Below are positions 14,057 to 20,226 of a DNA stretch of 20,226 nucleotides, in pieces. Both the position numbers and the translations under genes were made by a program. This DNA is from an uncultured Sphingopyxis sp. (GTDB lineage: Bacteria > Pseudomonadota > Alphaproteobacteria > Sphingomonadales > Sphingomonadaceae), in contig CAKZIN010000078.1 of NCBI GenBank assembly GCA_936933955.1, positions 1-20,226 of the forward strand, written 5' to 3'. The notes under the pieces were generated by a model that made no database searches, was not told the origin of the DNA, and saw nothing but the letters and a program-made list of their open reading frames with translations. Each line of letters opens with the position of its first letter. Positions within the stretch are counted from its first letter, which is position 1.

Positions 14057-15373
14057 TCAGATCGCGCTGCTGAACCGGTTGGGCGCAGCGTCGCGATACG
14101 GATCGAACAATGCCGCAATCGAGCGCAGGTATGGCGCGCTCGCCGCGGCCTGCAACAGCATCGAACCTTGGCGTTGAATTACGCCGGTTTTTTCGAACGG
14201 TGCCAGCGCGGTTTCGATTCGCGCATCGGGCAGGAACAGCGACGCATCCCCGTCGCGACCGCACAGCAGGTCTTCGATCAGCAGCGCGCGCTCGCGGTCG
14301 TTTCGGCTGCGCTCGACACCCAGCGCGCCGGTCAGCAACCCTTGCGACAGCCGCATACGGTAGCGCCCGGCGTTCTTCTCATTCTGCACGAGGAGGCCCG
14401 GAAAGCTGGAGATGGCGCTCGCGCCGAGGCCAATCAGCGTTTCGGCCGCGTCGTCGGTGAAGCCCTGAAAGTTGCGTCGCAGCGTGCCCTCTCGCGCGGC
14501 TTTCGCCATGCCGTCGCCGGGCAGCGCGAAATGGTCGAAGCCGATCGCCTGCCACCCCGCGTCCACCAGCCGCCGCGCGCCGTGCGCCGCCATGGCGAAG
14601 CGCGCGTCGGTGCCAGGCAGCGCGCTCGCGTCGATCTGGCGCTGGCGCGGGATCAGGTGGGGCACGTGGGCGTAACCGAACAGCGCGATGCGTTCGGGAC
14701 GCAGCGCGATGGTCGCGTCGAGCGTCGCGTCGAGCACCGCCAGGCCCTGCCCCGGCAGCCCGTACATGAGGTCGAAGTTGAGCGATTCGACGCCCGCGGT
14801 GCGCAGCATGTCGACCGCCGCGACAATCTCCGTCTCGGGCTGGACCCGCCCGATCGCCGCCTGCACCGCCGGGTCGAAGCTCTGCACGCCGAGGCTCGCA
14901 TGGGTCACCCCCGCGCGCGAAAGCACTTCGCCCCAGCCCGGGTCGAGCCCGCGGGGGTCGAGCTCGACCGAGATGACTTCGGGGGCCGCGGCGAAGCTCG
15001 TCAGCAGCCGGTCGACCAGCCGCAGGAAGTCGATCGCGTGCACCGCATTAGGGCTTCCGCCACCAAACGCGATCCGCCGCACGCGCGCGTCGCGGGGGAG
15101 GGTGCGCGCGACGAGGCCGATCTCCACGTCGAGCGCCTCGAGGTAGCTCGCCAGCCGCTGCTCACGCCCCGCTCGCCCGGTGTTGCAGCCGCAATACCAG
15201 CAGATGTCACGGCAATAGGGGATGTGGACGTAGAGCGAAATGTCGCCCCGCGCCGCTCCGAGCGCCGCCGCCTGCTGCCGAGCGCCGACGTTTGCGCCGA
15301 ACTCCGCCGCGGTCGGAAAGCTCGTGTAGCGCGGCACCGCGCGGGCGAGCAGTTCGGGGTGGTAGGGCCACAT
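14057..15373 (-). CDS. hemN: Oxygen-independent coproporphyrinogen III oxidase HemN
   Basis: A 438-residue radical SAM enzyme that converts coproporphyrinogen III to protoporphyrinogen IX without oxygen, allowing haem synthesis for the cbb3 oxidase at low oxygen. The cluster motif is C54-RDI-C58-WY-C61-G-C63, matching HemN, and the glycine-rich SAM motif FGGGSPNAV follows. The HemN-specific C-terminal domain is present (ISSFPGLLVQNEKNAGRYR). The start at MWPYHPELLARAVPRYTS matches the family. An Fnr box centred 42.5 bp upstream of the first base of the ATG leaves no room for a normal 5' leader. It is followed by the two-helix membrane gene. Confidence 0.96.
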   Translation of the reverse strand: MWPYHPELLARAVPRYTSFPTAAEFGANVGARQQAAALGAARGDISLYVHIPYCRDICWYCGCNTGRAGREQRLASYLEALDVEIGLVARTLPRDARVRRIAFGGGSPNAVHAIDFLRLVDRLLTSFAAAPEVISVELDPRGLDPGWGEVLSRAGVTHASLGVQSFDPAVQAAIGRVQPETEIVAAVDMLRTAGVESLNFDLMYGLPGQGLAVLDATLDATIALRPERIALFGYAHVPHLIPRQRQIDASALPGTDARFAMAAHGARRLVDAGWQAIGFDHFALPGDGMAKAAREGTLRRNFQGFTDDAAETLIGLGASAISSFPGLLVQNEKNAGRYRMRLSQGLLTGALGVERSRNDRERALLIEDLLCGRDGDASLFLPDARIETALAPFEKTGVIQRQGSMLLQAAASAPYLRSIAALFDPYRDAAPNRFSSAI

Positions 15374-15385
15374 CGTCGCCCGCTT

Positions 15386-15399
15386 GCCACGCGCGTGGC
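15386..15399. promoter_or_regulatory. Perfect 14-bp palindrome between the hemN Fnr box and start codon
   Basis: GCCACGCGCGTGGC is its own reverse complement. It sits 12 bp before the hemN ATG and 9 bp from the Fnr box, so it would cover the -10 region of a class II Fnr promoter. It could be a second operator or just a GC-rich chance palindrome. Confidence 0.3.
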
Positions 15400-15408
15400 G
15401 AGCAAACC

Positions 15409-15422
15409 TTGATCGGCGTCAA
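15409..15422 (-). promoter_or_regulatory. Fnr box upstream of hemN
   Basis: On the plus strand it reads TTGAT-CGGC-GTCAA, differing from the ccoN box at one spacer base only. It lies in the 75-bp gap between the Rieske gene stop and hemN. Centred 42.5 bp upstream of the first base of the hemN ATG, it fits class II activation with transcription starting at or next to the start codon. Confidence 0.85.
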
Positions 15423-15448
15423 ATTGTCGTGGTGCCGCGACGCGCCGC

Positions 15449-15832
15449 TCAAGCTGTAACGATGCGGCCCATCTCGTCGACATGCACCGGCCATGGCGTG
15501 AGTGCAGCGCCGACGCACGGACCCCCGACGCATCGCCCATCGCGTTCGAACAGCGCGCCGTGCCAGCCGCAAGCGATACGGCTGCCGTCCGGAGTGAGGT
15601 AAGCGTCGAGACTGCGCGCCAGCGGCAGCCCGAGGTGCGGGCAGCGGTCGACGAAGCCGCGCACGCTATCGCCCTCCCGCAGGACGAAGCCGTGGAAGCG
15701 CCCCGCCTTCATCTGCAGCACGAAATTGCGCGCCGCCCCGTCGGCGATCAGGTCGAGCGGGCCGAGCACCACCCCCGCAGGCGTCGCGGTGAGCCGCTCC
15801 GGCGGCGCGGAGGTGTCGTCGGCGTCGCTCAA
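15449..15832 (-). CDS. Small Rieske [2Fe-2S] protein in the homogentisate operon
   Basis: A 127-residue single-domain Rieske protein with C64-P-H66-LG and C88-G-W-H91, the two Cys and two His ligands of a [2Fe-2S] cluster. No signal peptide or membrane helix is visible, so it is probably a soluble ferredoxin-like electron carrier or an orphan domain. The TTG start at 15832 overlaps the fahA stop as TTGA; GTG codons at residues 21 and 22 are alternatives. It is the last gene of hppD-hmgA-fahA-Rieske. The known homogentisate pathway needs no Rieske protein, so its role here is unknown. Confidence 0.85.
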   Translation of the reverse strand: MSDADDTSAPPERLTATPAGVVLGPLDLIADGAARNFVLQMKAGRFHGFVLREGDSVRGFVDRCPHLGLPLARSLDAYLTPDGSRIACGWHGALFERDGRCVGGPCVGAALTPWPVHVDEMGRIVTA

Positions 15833-17118
15833 ATCGCGGGCGCTGGGGTGACGGTGGCGCGGCACTCGCCAAAGCCGATGCGGGGGCGCCCCTCTGCCTG
15901 CGCGAAGGCGGTGAGCACGACCGTGTCGCCATCCTCGAGGAAGCGGCGCTGCTCGCCATTGGGGAGCGTGATCGGCTGTTGCCCGCCGCGCGTCAGCTCG
16001 AGCAGCGAGCCCAGACCGCTGTCGTCGGGGGTGGAGATGGTGCCGCTGCCGAGCAGATCGCCCGGCTGCATGTTGCACCCGCCGACACTGTGGTGCGTGA
16101 CGAGCTGCGCCAGCGTCCAATAGGCGTTGCTCGCCGGGCCGCGGCCGATGGTCACCGGCGCCTCACCCGCCGCCGCCATCTTGGCGGTCAGCAGCTGCGT
16201 TTCGAGCGTGATCGCAAAGGCGCCGCTCGCCTGATCCGCCGCATCGTGGAGGTAGGGCAGCGGCTGCGGATCGCCCTCCGCGCGCACCGGCTGCGCGATG
16301 CGGTACGGGGCGAGCGCCTCCATCGTCACCACCCAGGGGGAAACGGTGGAGTGGAAGTTCTTGGCGAGAAACGGGCCGAGCGGCTGATATTCCCACGCCT
16401 GAAGATCGCGCGCGGACCAGTCGTTGAGGAGGCCGATGCCCGCAATGTGGCGCCCCGCCTCCGCGATCGGGATCGGCTCGCCGAGCGCGTTGCCCTCACC
16501 AATCCACACCGCCAGTTCGAGTTCATAGTCGAGCCGCTGCGACGGGCCCAGCACCGGCGCGTCGGCGTCGGGTGCTTTGCGCTGGCCGTTGGGGCGACGC
16601 ACGTCCTCACCCGAGACGCGCACGCTGCTGGCGCGGCCGTGGTAACCGATCGGCACCCACTTATAGTTGGGCAGCAGCGGATTGTCGGGGCGAAACTGCT
16701 TGCCGACATTATTGGCGTGATGGATGCCGACGTAGAAGTCGGTGTAGTCGCCGATCTGCGCGGGGAGGCACAGCTTGAGGCCGCCGCGCGGGCGCAGCGC
16801 CCCGCGCACCGCATCAGCCTGGCTTTCGTCGGTCAGCAGCTGCGACAGCGCCGCGCGCAGGTCGCCCCGCGCCGCCGCCGGGAGCGCGAACAGCGCGTTG
16901 AGCGTCGGCTCCTTGAGCGCGGCGCGCACCGCTTCGGGCAGCAGTGCGGCGATCAGCGTCAGGTCGAGCGCATGGTCGCCGATGGCGGTGACGATGTGCC
17001 GCTCTCCACCCACCTCCGCCACGCCGAGGGGGAGGTTTTGCACCGGGAAGTCGGCATGGCCGTCCGCCCCCTCCACCCAGCAGCGGAGCGAGGGGTCGTG
17101 CGTCGGATCAATGCTCAT
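15829..17118 (-). CDS. fahA: Fumarylacetoacetase
   Basis: A 429-residue enzyme that hydrolyses fumarylacetoacetate to fumarate and acetoacetate, the last step of tyrosine breakdown. An N-terminal domain (about 1-118) precedes the catalytic domain. Active-site and metal residues are in place: D127 in DYTDF, H134 in IHHA, E199 and E201 in YELEL, D233 and R237 in NDWSARD, Q240, and K253 in LAKNF. The ATG at 17118 overlaps the hmgA stop as ATGA and was preferred over an upstream ATG at 17151. The stop overlaps the Rieske gene start. Confidence 0.96.
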   Translation of the reverse strand: MSIDPTHDPSLRCWVEGADGHADFPVQNLPLGVAEVGGERHIVTAIGDHALDLTLIAALLPEAVRAALKEPTLNALFALPAAARGDLRAALSQLLTDESQADAVRGALRPRGGLKLCLPAQIGDYTDFYVGIHHANNVGKQFRPDNPLLPNYKWVPIGYHGRASSVRVSGEDVRRPNGQRKAPDADAPVLGPSQRLDYELELAVWIGEGNALGEPIPIAEAGRHIAGIGLLNDWSARDLQAWEYQPLGPFLAKNFHSTVSPWVVTMEALAPYRIAQPVRAEGDPQPLPYLHDAADQASGAFAITLETQLLTAKMAAAGEAPVTIGRGPASNAYWTLAQLVTHHSVGGCNMQPGDLLGSGTISTPDDSGLGSLLELTRGGQQPITLPNGEQRRFLEDGDTVVLTAFAQAEGRPRIGFGECRATVTPAPAI

Positions 17119-18449
17119 CGCGGCAATTGTGCTTTCGGGAAGTTGTTCCACACCGCGTCGTAATCGGGCTGCGCCGAGCGGCAGGCGTGGGGGGTGGGGC
17201 GGTACGGCCAGCAGCTTTCGAGCATGAAGGCCATCGTGCCGTCCTGCTTGTGCGGGGCGAGCGCGGCTTCGCTTGCCGCGCGCCAGCTGGCCTCATCGGG
17301 ACCGTGGCCGGCCATCATGTTGTGGAGCGACACGCCGCCCGGCTGGAAGCCATCAGCCTTGGCGTCATAGGCGCCCTGGATCAGCCCCATCGCCTCCGAC
17401 ATGATGTTGCGGTGGAACCACGGCGGGCGGAACGTGTCCTCCGCCACCATCCAGCGCGGCGGAAAGATCACGAAGTCCGCGTTGGCGCGGCCGACGACAT
17501 CCGACGGGCTCGTCAGCACCGTGAAGATCGAGGGGTCGGGATGGTCGTAGCTGACCGTGCCGATGGTGTTGAAGCGGTGCAGATCGTATCGATAGGGCGC
17601 GAGGTTGCCGTGCCAGGCGACCACGTCGAGTGGCGAATGCGGCAGCGTCGTCGTCCACAGCCGACCGAGGAACTTCTGGATGACCTCGCACGGCGTGTCG
17701 CGGTCCTCGAACCAGGCGACCGGCGTTTCAAAATCGCGCGGGTTGGCGAGGCCGTTGGCACCGATCGGGCCGAGGTCGGGAATGCGGAAAGGCACGCCGT
17801 AATTTTCGAGCGCGTAGCCCACCGCGTCGCCGTCGGGCAGCTCGGCCCGAAAGCGCACGCCGCGCGGCACCACGGCGATCTGCCCGGGCGCAATGTCGAT
17901 GCGGCCGAATTCGGTGACGAGGCACAGCCGCCCGTCGACCGGCGCGAACAGCAGCTCGCCATCGGCGTTGAGCAGCACGCGGTCGGTCATCGACGCCGAG
18001 GCGGCGTAGCGATGAAACGCCACCCCAACGAGCCCTGCAGGATTGCCGTTGACCAGCAGCGTTTCGAGGCCATCGACCAGGTCCACGCCCGCCGCTGCGC
18101 GCGAGGGCGGATCCCAGCGCAGGCGGTTGGGCGACAGCGGCGCGCTATCGTCGTCCGCGCGGGTGAAGTTCGACGCGCCAGTGTAGGGCTTGAACGGCGG
18201 ATGCTCCGCCGTCGGACGCAGCCGGTAGAGCCACGACCGCTTGTTTTCGTGCCGCGGCATGGTGAAGGCCGTGCCCGACAGCTGCTCGGCATAGAGGCCG
18301 AAGGCCGGCCGCTGCGGCGAGTTGCGCCCCTCCGGCAACGCGCCGGGCACCGCTTCGGTCACCACATGGTTGCCAAAGCCGGGGACGTAGCTCGCGCGCT
18401 GGGCAGCCGCCTGTGCCGCCGCGTCGATCTGCGCGGGGGCGGTCATCAT
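17115..18449 (-). CDS. hmgA: Homogentisate 1,2-dioxygenase
   Basis: A 444-residue cupin-fold, iron(II) dioxygenase that opens the homogentisate ring to maleylacetoacetate. The iron ligands are H346 in WFHRN, E352 in MSEAMG and H382 in GHGPD, matching human H335, E341 and H371. The N-terminal YVPGFGNH and the segment SWLYRLRPT are family hallmarks. Length is typical. The ATG at 18449 overlaps the hppD stop as ATGA; a second ATG directly follows (18446). It is cotranscribed with hppD and fahA. Confidence 0.97.
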   Translation of the reverse strand: MMTAPAQIDAAAQAAAQRASYVPGFGNHVVTEAVPGALPEGRNSPQRPAFGLYAEQLSGTAFTMPRHENKRSWLYRLRPTAEHPPFKPYTGASNFTRADDDSAPLSPNRLRWDPPSRAAAGVDLVDGLETLLVNGNPAGLVGVAFHRYAASASMTDRVLLNADGELLFAPVDGRLCLVTEFGRIDIAPGQIAVVPRGVRFRAELPDGDAVGYALENYGVPFRIPDLGPIGANGLANPRDFETPVAWFEDRDTPCEVIQKFLGRLWTTTLPHSPLDVVAWHGNLAPYRYDLHRFNTIGTVSYDHPDPSIFTVLTSPSDVVGRANADFVIFPPRWMVAEDTFRPPWFHRNIMSEAMGLIQGAYDAKADGFQPGGVSLHNMMAGHGPDEASWRAASEAALAPHKQDGTMAFMLESCWPYRPTPHACRSAQPDYDAVWNNFPKAQLPR

Positions 18450-19555
18450 TCGTCCACCGTGATGACGCCGCGACGGATCTGATCGAGCTCGATCGATTCA
18501 TAGAGCGCCTGGAAGTTGCCGTTGCCGAAGCCTTCGTTGCCCTTGCGCTGGATGATCTCGAAAAAGATCGGGCCGACCATGGTTTCGGTGAAGATCTGGA
18601 GGAGGATGCCCTCTTCGCCGACGTCGCCGTCGATCAGGATGCGGTTGCGCTTCAGGCGATCGAGGTCTTCGCCGTGGCCGGGCACGCGCTTGTCGACCAG
18701 TTCGTAGTAGGTCTCGATCGTGTCCTGCAGCCGCACCCCACGCGCGCGCAGCTTTTCCACCGTGTCGTAGATATTGTCGGTGGTCATGGCGAGGTGCTGG
18801 ATCCCCTCGCCCTTATAGTCGCGGATGAACTCTTCGATCTGGCTCTTGTCATCCTGACTTTCGTTGAGCGGGATGCGGATCGCGCGGTCCGGGGCAATCA
18901 TCGCCTGGCTGAAGAGGCCAGTGGCCTTGCCCTTGATGTCGAAATATTTCTGCTCTTCGAAGCCGAAGATGCGGCCGTAGAATTCGCTCCACACCCGCAT
19001 CTGCCCGCGGCGGACGTTGTGGGTGAGGTGGTCGAGGATATCGAGGCCGACGCTGTTCGCAGCCTCTGCCTCGGCGGCGCCCGGGATGTCGGTCCAGTCG
19101 TCGTAGAGGCTGCCCGCCGCGCCGTGACGGTCGACGAGGTAGAGCAGCGATCCGCCGATCCCTTCAAGCACATAGGCGTCGGGGCCGAGCGCGCCCAGCC
19201 CCGCGTCGGCGGGGGTGGCGCCGCGCGCGACAGCGTTGTCGAAGGCGGCCTTCGCATCGCTCACGCGGAACGCCATCGCGCTCGCCGACGGGCCATGTTC
19301 GGCGCGGAAGGCAGCGGCGTGGCTGCCCTCACCCATGCGGTTGACGAGGAGGTGCGTGCGCCCCTGACGGTAGAGCACGACGTCGTTGACCGGGTGCCGC
19401 TTGACCGCGGTGAAGCCCAGCGCCTCGAACTGCCGTTCCAGCGTCGCGGGGTCCGGCGAAGTAAACTCGCAGAACTCGAACCCGTTGAGACCCATCGGAT
19501 TGACGTCGAGATGCTCGTCGCCAGCGGTGGCGGGCGGGGACATGGGCGCGTTCAT
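18446..19555 (-). CDS. hppD: 4-hydroxyphenylpyruvate dioxygenase
   Basis: A 369-residue iron(II) enzyme that converts 4-hydroxyphenylpyruvate to homogentisate. It has the two-domain vicinal-oxygen-chelate fold, with catalytic ligands in the C-terminal half: H176 in DHLTHNV, H254 in GIQHLAM and E333 in FFEIIQR. The C-terminal lid EGFGNGNFQALYESIELDQ is intact. GGAG lies about 8 bp before the ATG. It is the first gene of the tyrosine/homogentisate operon, with its own promoter and a probable repressor operator just upstream. Confidence 0.97.
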   Translation of the reverse strand: MNAPMSPPATAGDEHLDVNPMGLNGFEFCEFTSPDPATLERQFEALGFTAVKRHPVNDVVLYRQGRTHLLVNRMGEGSHAAAFRAEHGPSASAMAFRVSDAKAAFDNAVARGATPADAGLGALGPDAYVLEGIGGSLLYLVDRHGAAGSLYDDWTDIPGAAEAEAANSVGLDILDHLTHNVRRGQMRVWSEFYGRIFGFEEQKYFDIKGKATGLFSQAMIAPDRAIRIPLNESQDDKSQIEEFIRDYKGEGIQHLAMTTDNIYDTVEKLRARGVRLQDTIETYYELVDKRVPGHGEDLDRLKRNRILIDGDVGEEGILLQIFTETMVGPIFFEIIQRKGNEGFGNGNFQALYESIELDQIRRGVITVDE

Positions 19556-19575
19556 GCAAGCGACTCCGGCAGGGA

Positions 19576-19595
19576 ATGGTTTCTTGTGAAACTAT
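19576..19595. promoter_or_regulatory. Inverted-repeat operator at the hppD promoter
   Basis: ATGGTTTC-TTGT-GAAACTAT on the plus strand: 8-bp arms with one mismatch around a 4-bp spacer (perfect GTTTC/GAAAC core at 19579-19592). It overlaps the -10 element and the expected transcription start, the classic place for a repressor. The shape suits a MarR-type dimer, but no regulator gene is present in the window. Confidence 0.6.
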
Positions 19596-19621
19596 GTAGC
19601 CAACGGCGCAGCTTATCGCAA
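19593..19621 (-). promoter_or_regulatory. hppD: Sigma70-like promoter of the hppD operon
   Basis: On the minus strand TTGCGA (-35, 19616-19621) is followed, after exactly 17 bp, by TACATA (-10, 19593-19598). Transcription would start near 19586, leaving a leader of about 30 nt. It fits in the 70-bp gap between msrB and hppD. Confidence 0.6.
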
Positions 19622-19625
19622 CGGG

Positions 19626-20123
19626 TCAGACGGGCGTAAAGACGAGCGCCGCACCGTTCGTGCAATAGCGTAAACCGGTCGGCGCAGGCCCGTCATCGAA
19701 CACATGGCCGAGGTGCCCGCCGCAGTTGGCGCACGCGATCTCGGTGCGCGCGAAACCGAGCGAGCGGTCGATATGCATCGTCACCGCGCGGGGCAGGGGT
19801 GCGTAGAAGCTGGGCCAGCCGGCGCCGCTGTCGAACTTGGCCGCGCTCGAAAACAGCAGCTCGCCACATCCCGCACAGCCGAAGCGCCCGCGCCGCTGCT
19901 CGCGGTTGAGCGGCGAGCTGTGCGGCCGCTCGGTCCCCTCCTGGCGCAGCACATAATAGGCCATGGGCGAAAGCCGCCGCCGCCATTCCGGGTCACTCAC
20001 CGTAACGGGGAGGGATCGAGGTAATTGCGGGACGCGCGCGGAGGCGATGGTGGGGACGCCCAGCACCGCCGCTCCCGCTACGGCACTGGCGATCAGCTCG
20101 CGTCGGGAGAGCGGCGGGGTCAT
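19626..20123 (-). CDS. msrB: Tat-exported peptide-methionine (R)-S-oxide reductase MsrB
   Basis: A 165-residue protein that reduces methionine-R-sulfoxide in oxidised proteins. The N-terminus has a twin-arginine motif, SRRELIA (R7, R8), followed by a hydrophobic stretch and a likely cleavage site after IASA (about residue 29), so the enzyme should act in the periplasm. The MsrB domain follows: zinc cysteines C83, C86, C131 and C134, GWPSF (102-106), GHLGHVF, and catalytic C154 in RYCTN. Residue 101, before GWPSF, is Ala where many MsrBs have the resolving Cys. The ATG at 20123 was chosen because it places the Tat motif close to the start; a TTG at 20159 is in frame. It lies 70 bp upstream of hppD but is functionally separate. 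Confidence 0.93.
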   Translation of the reverse strand: MTPPLSRRELIASAVAGAAVLGVPTIASARVPQLPRSLPVTVSDPEWRRRLSPMAYYVLRQEGTERPHSSPLNREQRRGRFGCAGCGELLFSSAAKFDSGAGWPSFYAPLPRAVTMHIDRSLGFARTEIACANCGGHLGHVFDDGPAPTGLRYCTNGAALVFTPV

Positions 20124-20142
20124 GCGAGGCGGTGTGCGCTTT

Positions 20143-20200
20143 GGTGTGGGACGAGGCAAGGCCTCACCCTCGGTGTGGGACGAGGCAAGGCCTCACCCTC
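20143..20200. repeat. Perfect 29-bp tandem duplication
   Basis: Two identical 29-bp units (20143-20171 and 20172-20200) each contain the hairpin GAGGC-AAG-GCCTC. They are followed by CCGCGC-TGC-GCGCGG at 20200-20214. They lie just upstream of msrB and run toward the window edge. This looks like a GC-rich intergenic repeat family rather than a coding region; more copies may lie beyond the edge. Confidence 0.9.
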
Positions 20201-20226
20201 CCGCGCTGCGCGCGGTATCCCTCTCC

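Noticed and set aside
17127..18482. Long plus-strand ORFs opposite hmgA, and similar ones opposite fahA, hppD, hemN and ccoG
   Set aside because: They are antisense to genes with intact active sites, have no plausible ribosome sites and no recognisable protein features.
1..20226. tRNA, rRNA, prophage, insertion sequence, or toxin-antitoxin or defence genes
   Set aside because: I looked for tRNA-like cloverleaf sequence, transposase motifs, terminal inverted repeats and known defence domains and saw none.

Overview
The window is GC-rich chromosomal DNA that looks like an alphaproteobacterium, most likely a member of the Sphingomonadales. The basis is the left-hand gene order (helicase C-terminus, S4-domain protein, 7Fe ferredoxin, CarD), the gene families and the base composition. 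This is inference from family knowledge; no search was run. Coding density is high, and genes in the clusters are joined by 4-bp ATGA, GTGA or TTGA stop/start overlaps.

Left block (1-2942, plus strand): the end of a helicase-like gene, a small S4 RNA-binding protein, the ferredoxin fdxA, a bacterial poxvirus-type topoisomerase IB, and the CarD/CdnL RNA polymerase-binding regulator. Two copies of one palindromic intergenic repeat lie downstream of fdxA and of carD. Facing carD on the minus strand is prfC (release factor 3), and divergent from prfC is an oxygen-sensing Fnr-type regulator.

Central block (5421-15373, minus strand): a complete microaerobic respiration module, ccoNO-(micro-ORF)-QPGHIS followed by a small cysteine-containing secreted protein. 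It encodes the cbb3 oxidase subunits (ccoNOQP) and the assembly and copper-delivery genes (ccoGHIS). Upstream lie hemN (oxygen-independent haem synthesis) and a small membrane protein. Near-identical Fnr boxes (13 of 14 bases the same) precede both ccoN and hemN, and the Fnr-type regulator itself sits at the far end of the cluster. The module therefore appears to carry its own oxygen sensor, oxidase, assembly factors and haem supply. Between ccoO and ccoQ there is an odd 33-bp tandem repeat that forms a coupled 33-residue ORF.

Right block (15449-20123, minus strand): a homogentisate (tyrosine) degradation operon, hppD-hmgA-fahA-Rieske protein, with a good sigma70-like promoter overlapped by an inverted-repeat operator in front of hppD. 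No maleylacetoacetate isomerase gene is present. Upstream is a Tat-exported methionine sulfoxide reductase B in which alanine replaces the usual resolving cysteine. The right edge carries a perfect 29-bp tandem duplication.

Nothing here is clearly a mobile element, prophage, CRISPR array or defence system. The unusual points are small-scale: the ccoO-ccoQ micro-ORF, a probable leaderless hemN transcript, two uncharacterised small proteins, and the extra Rieske protein.
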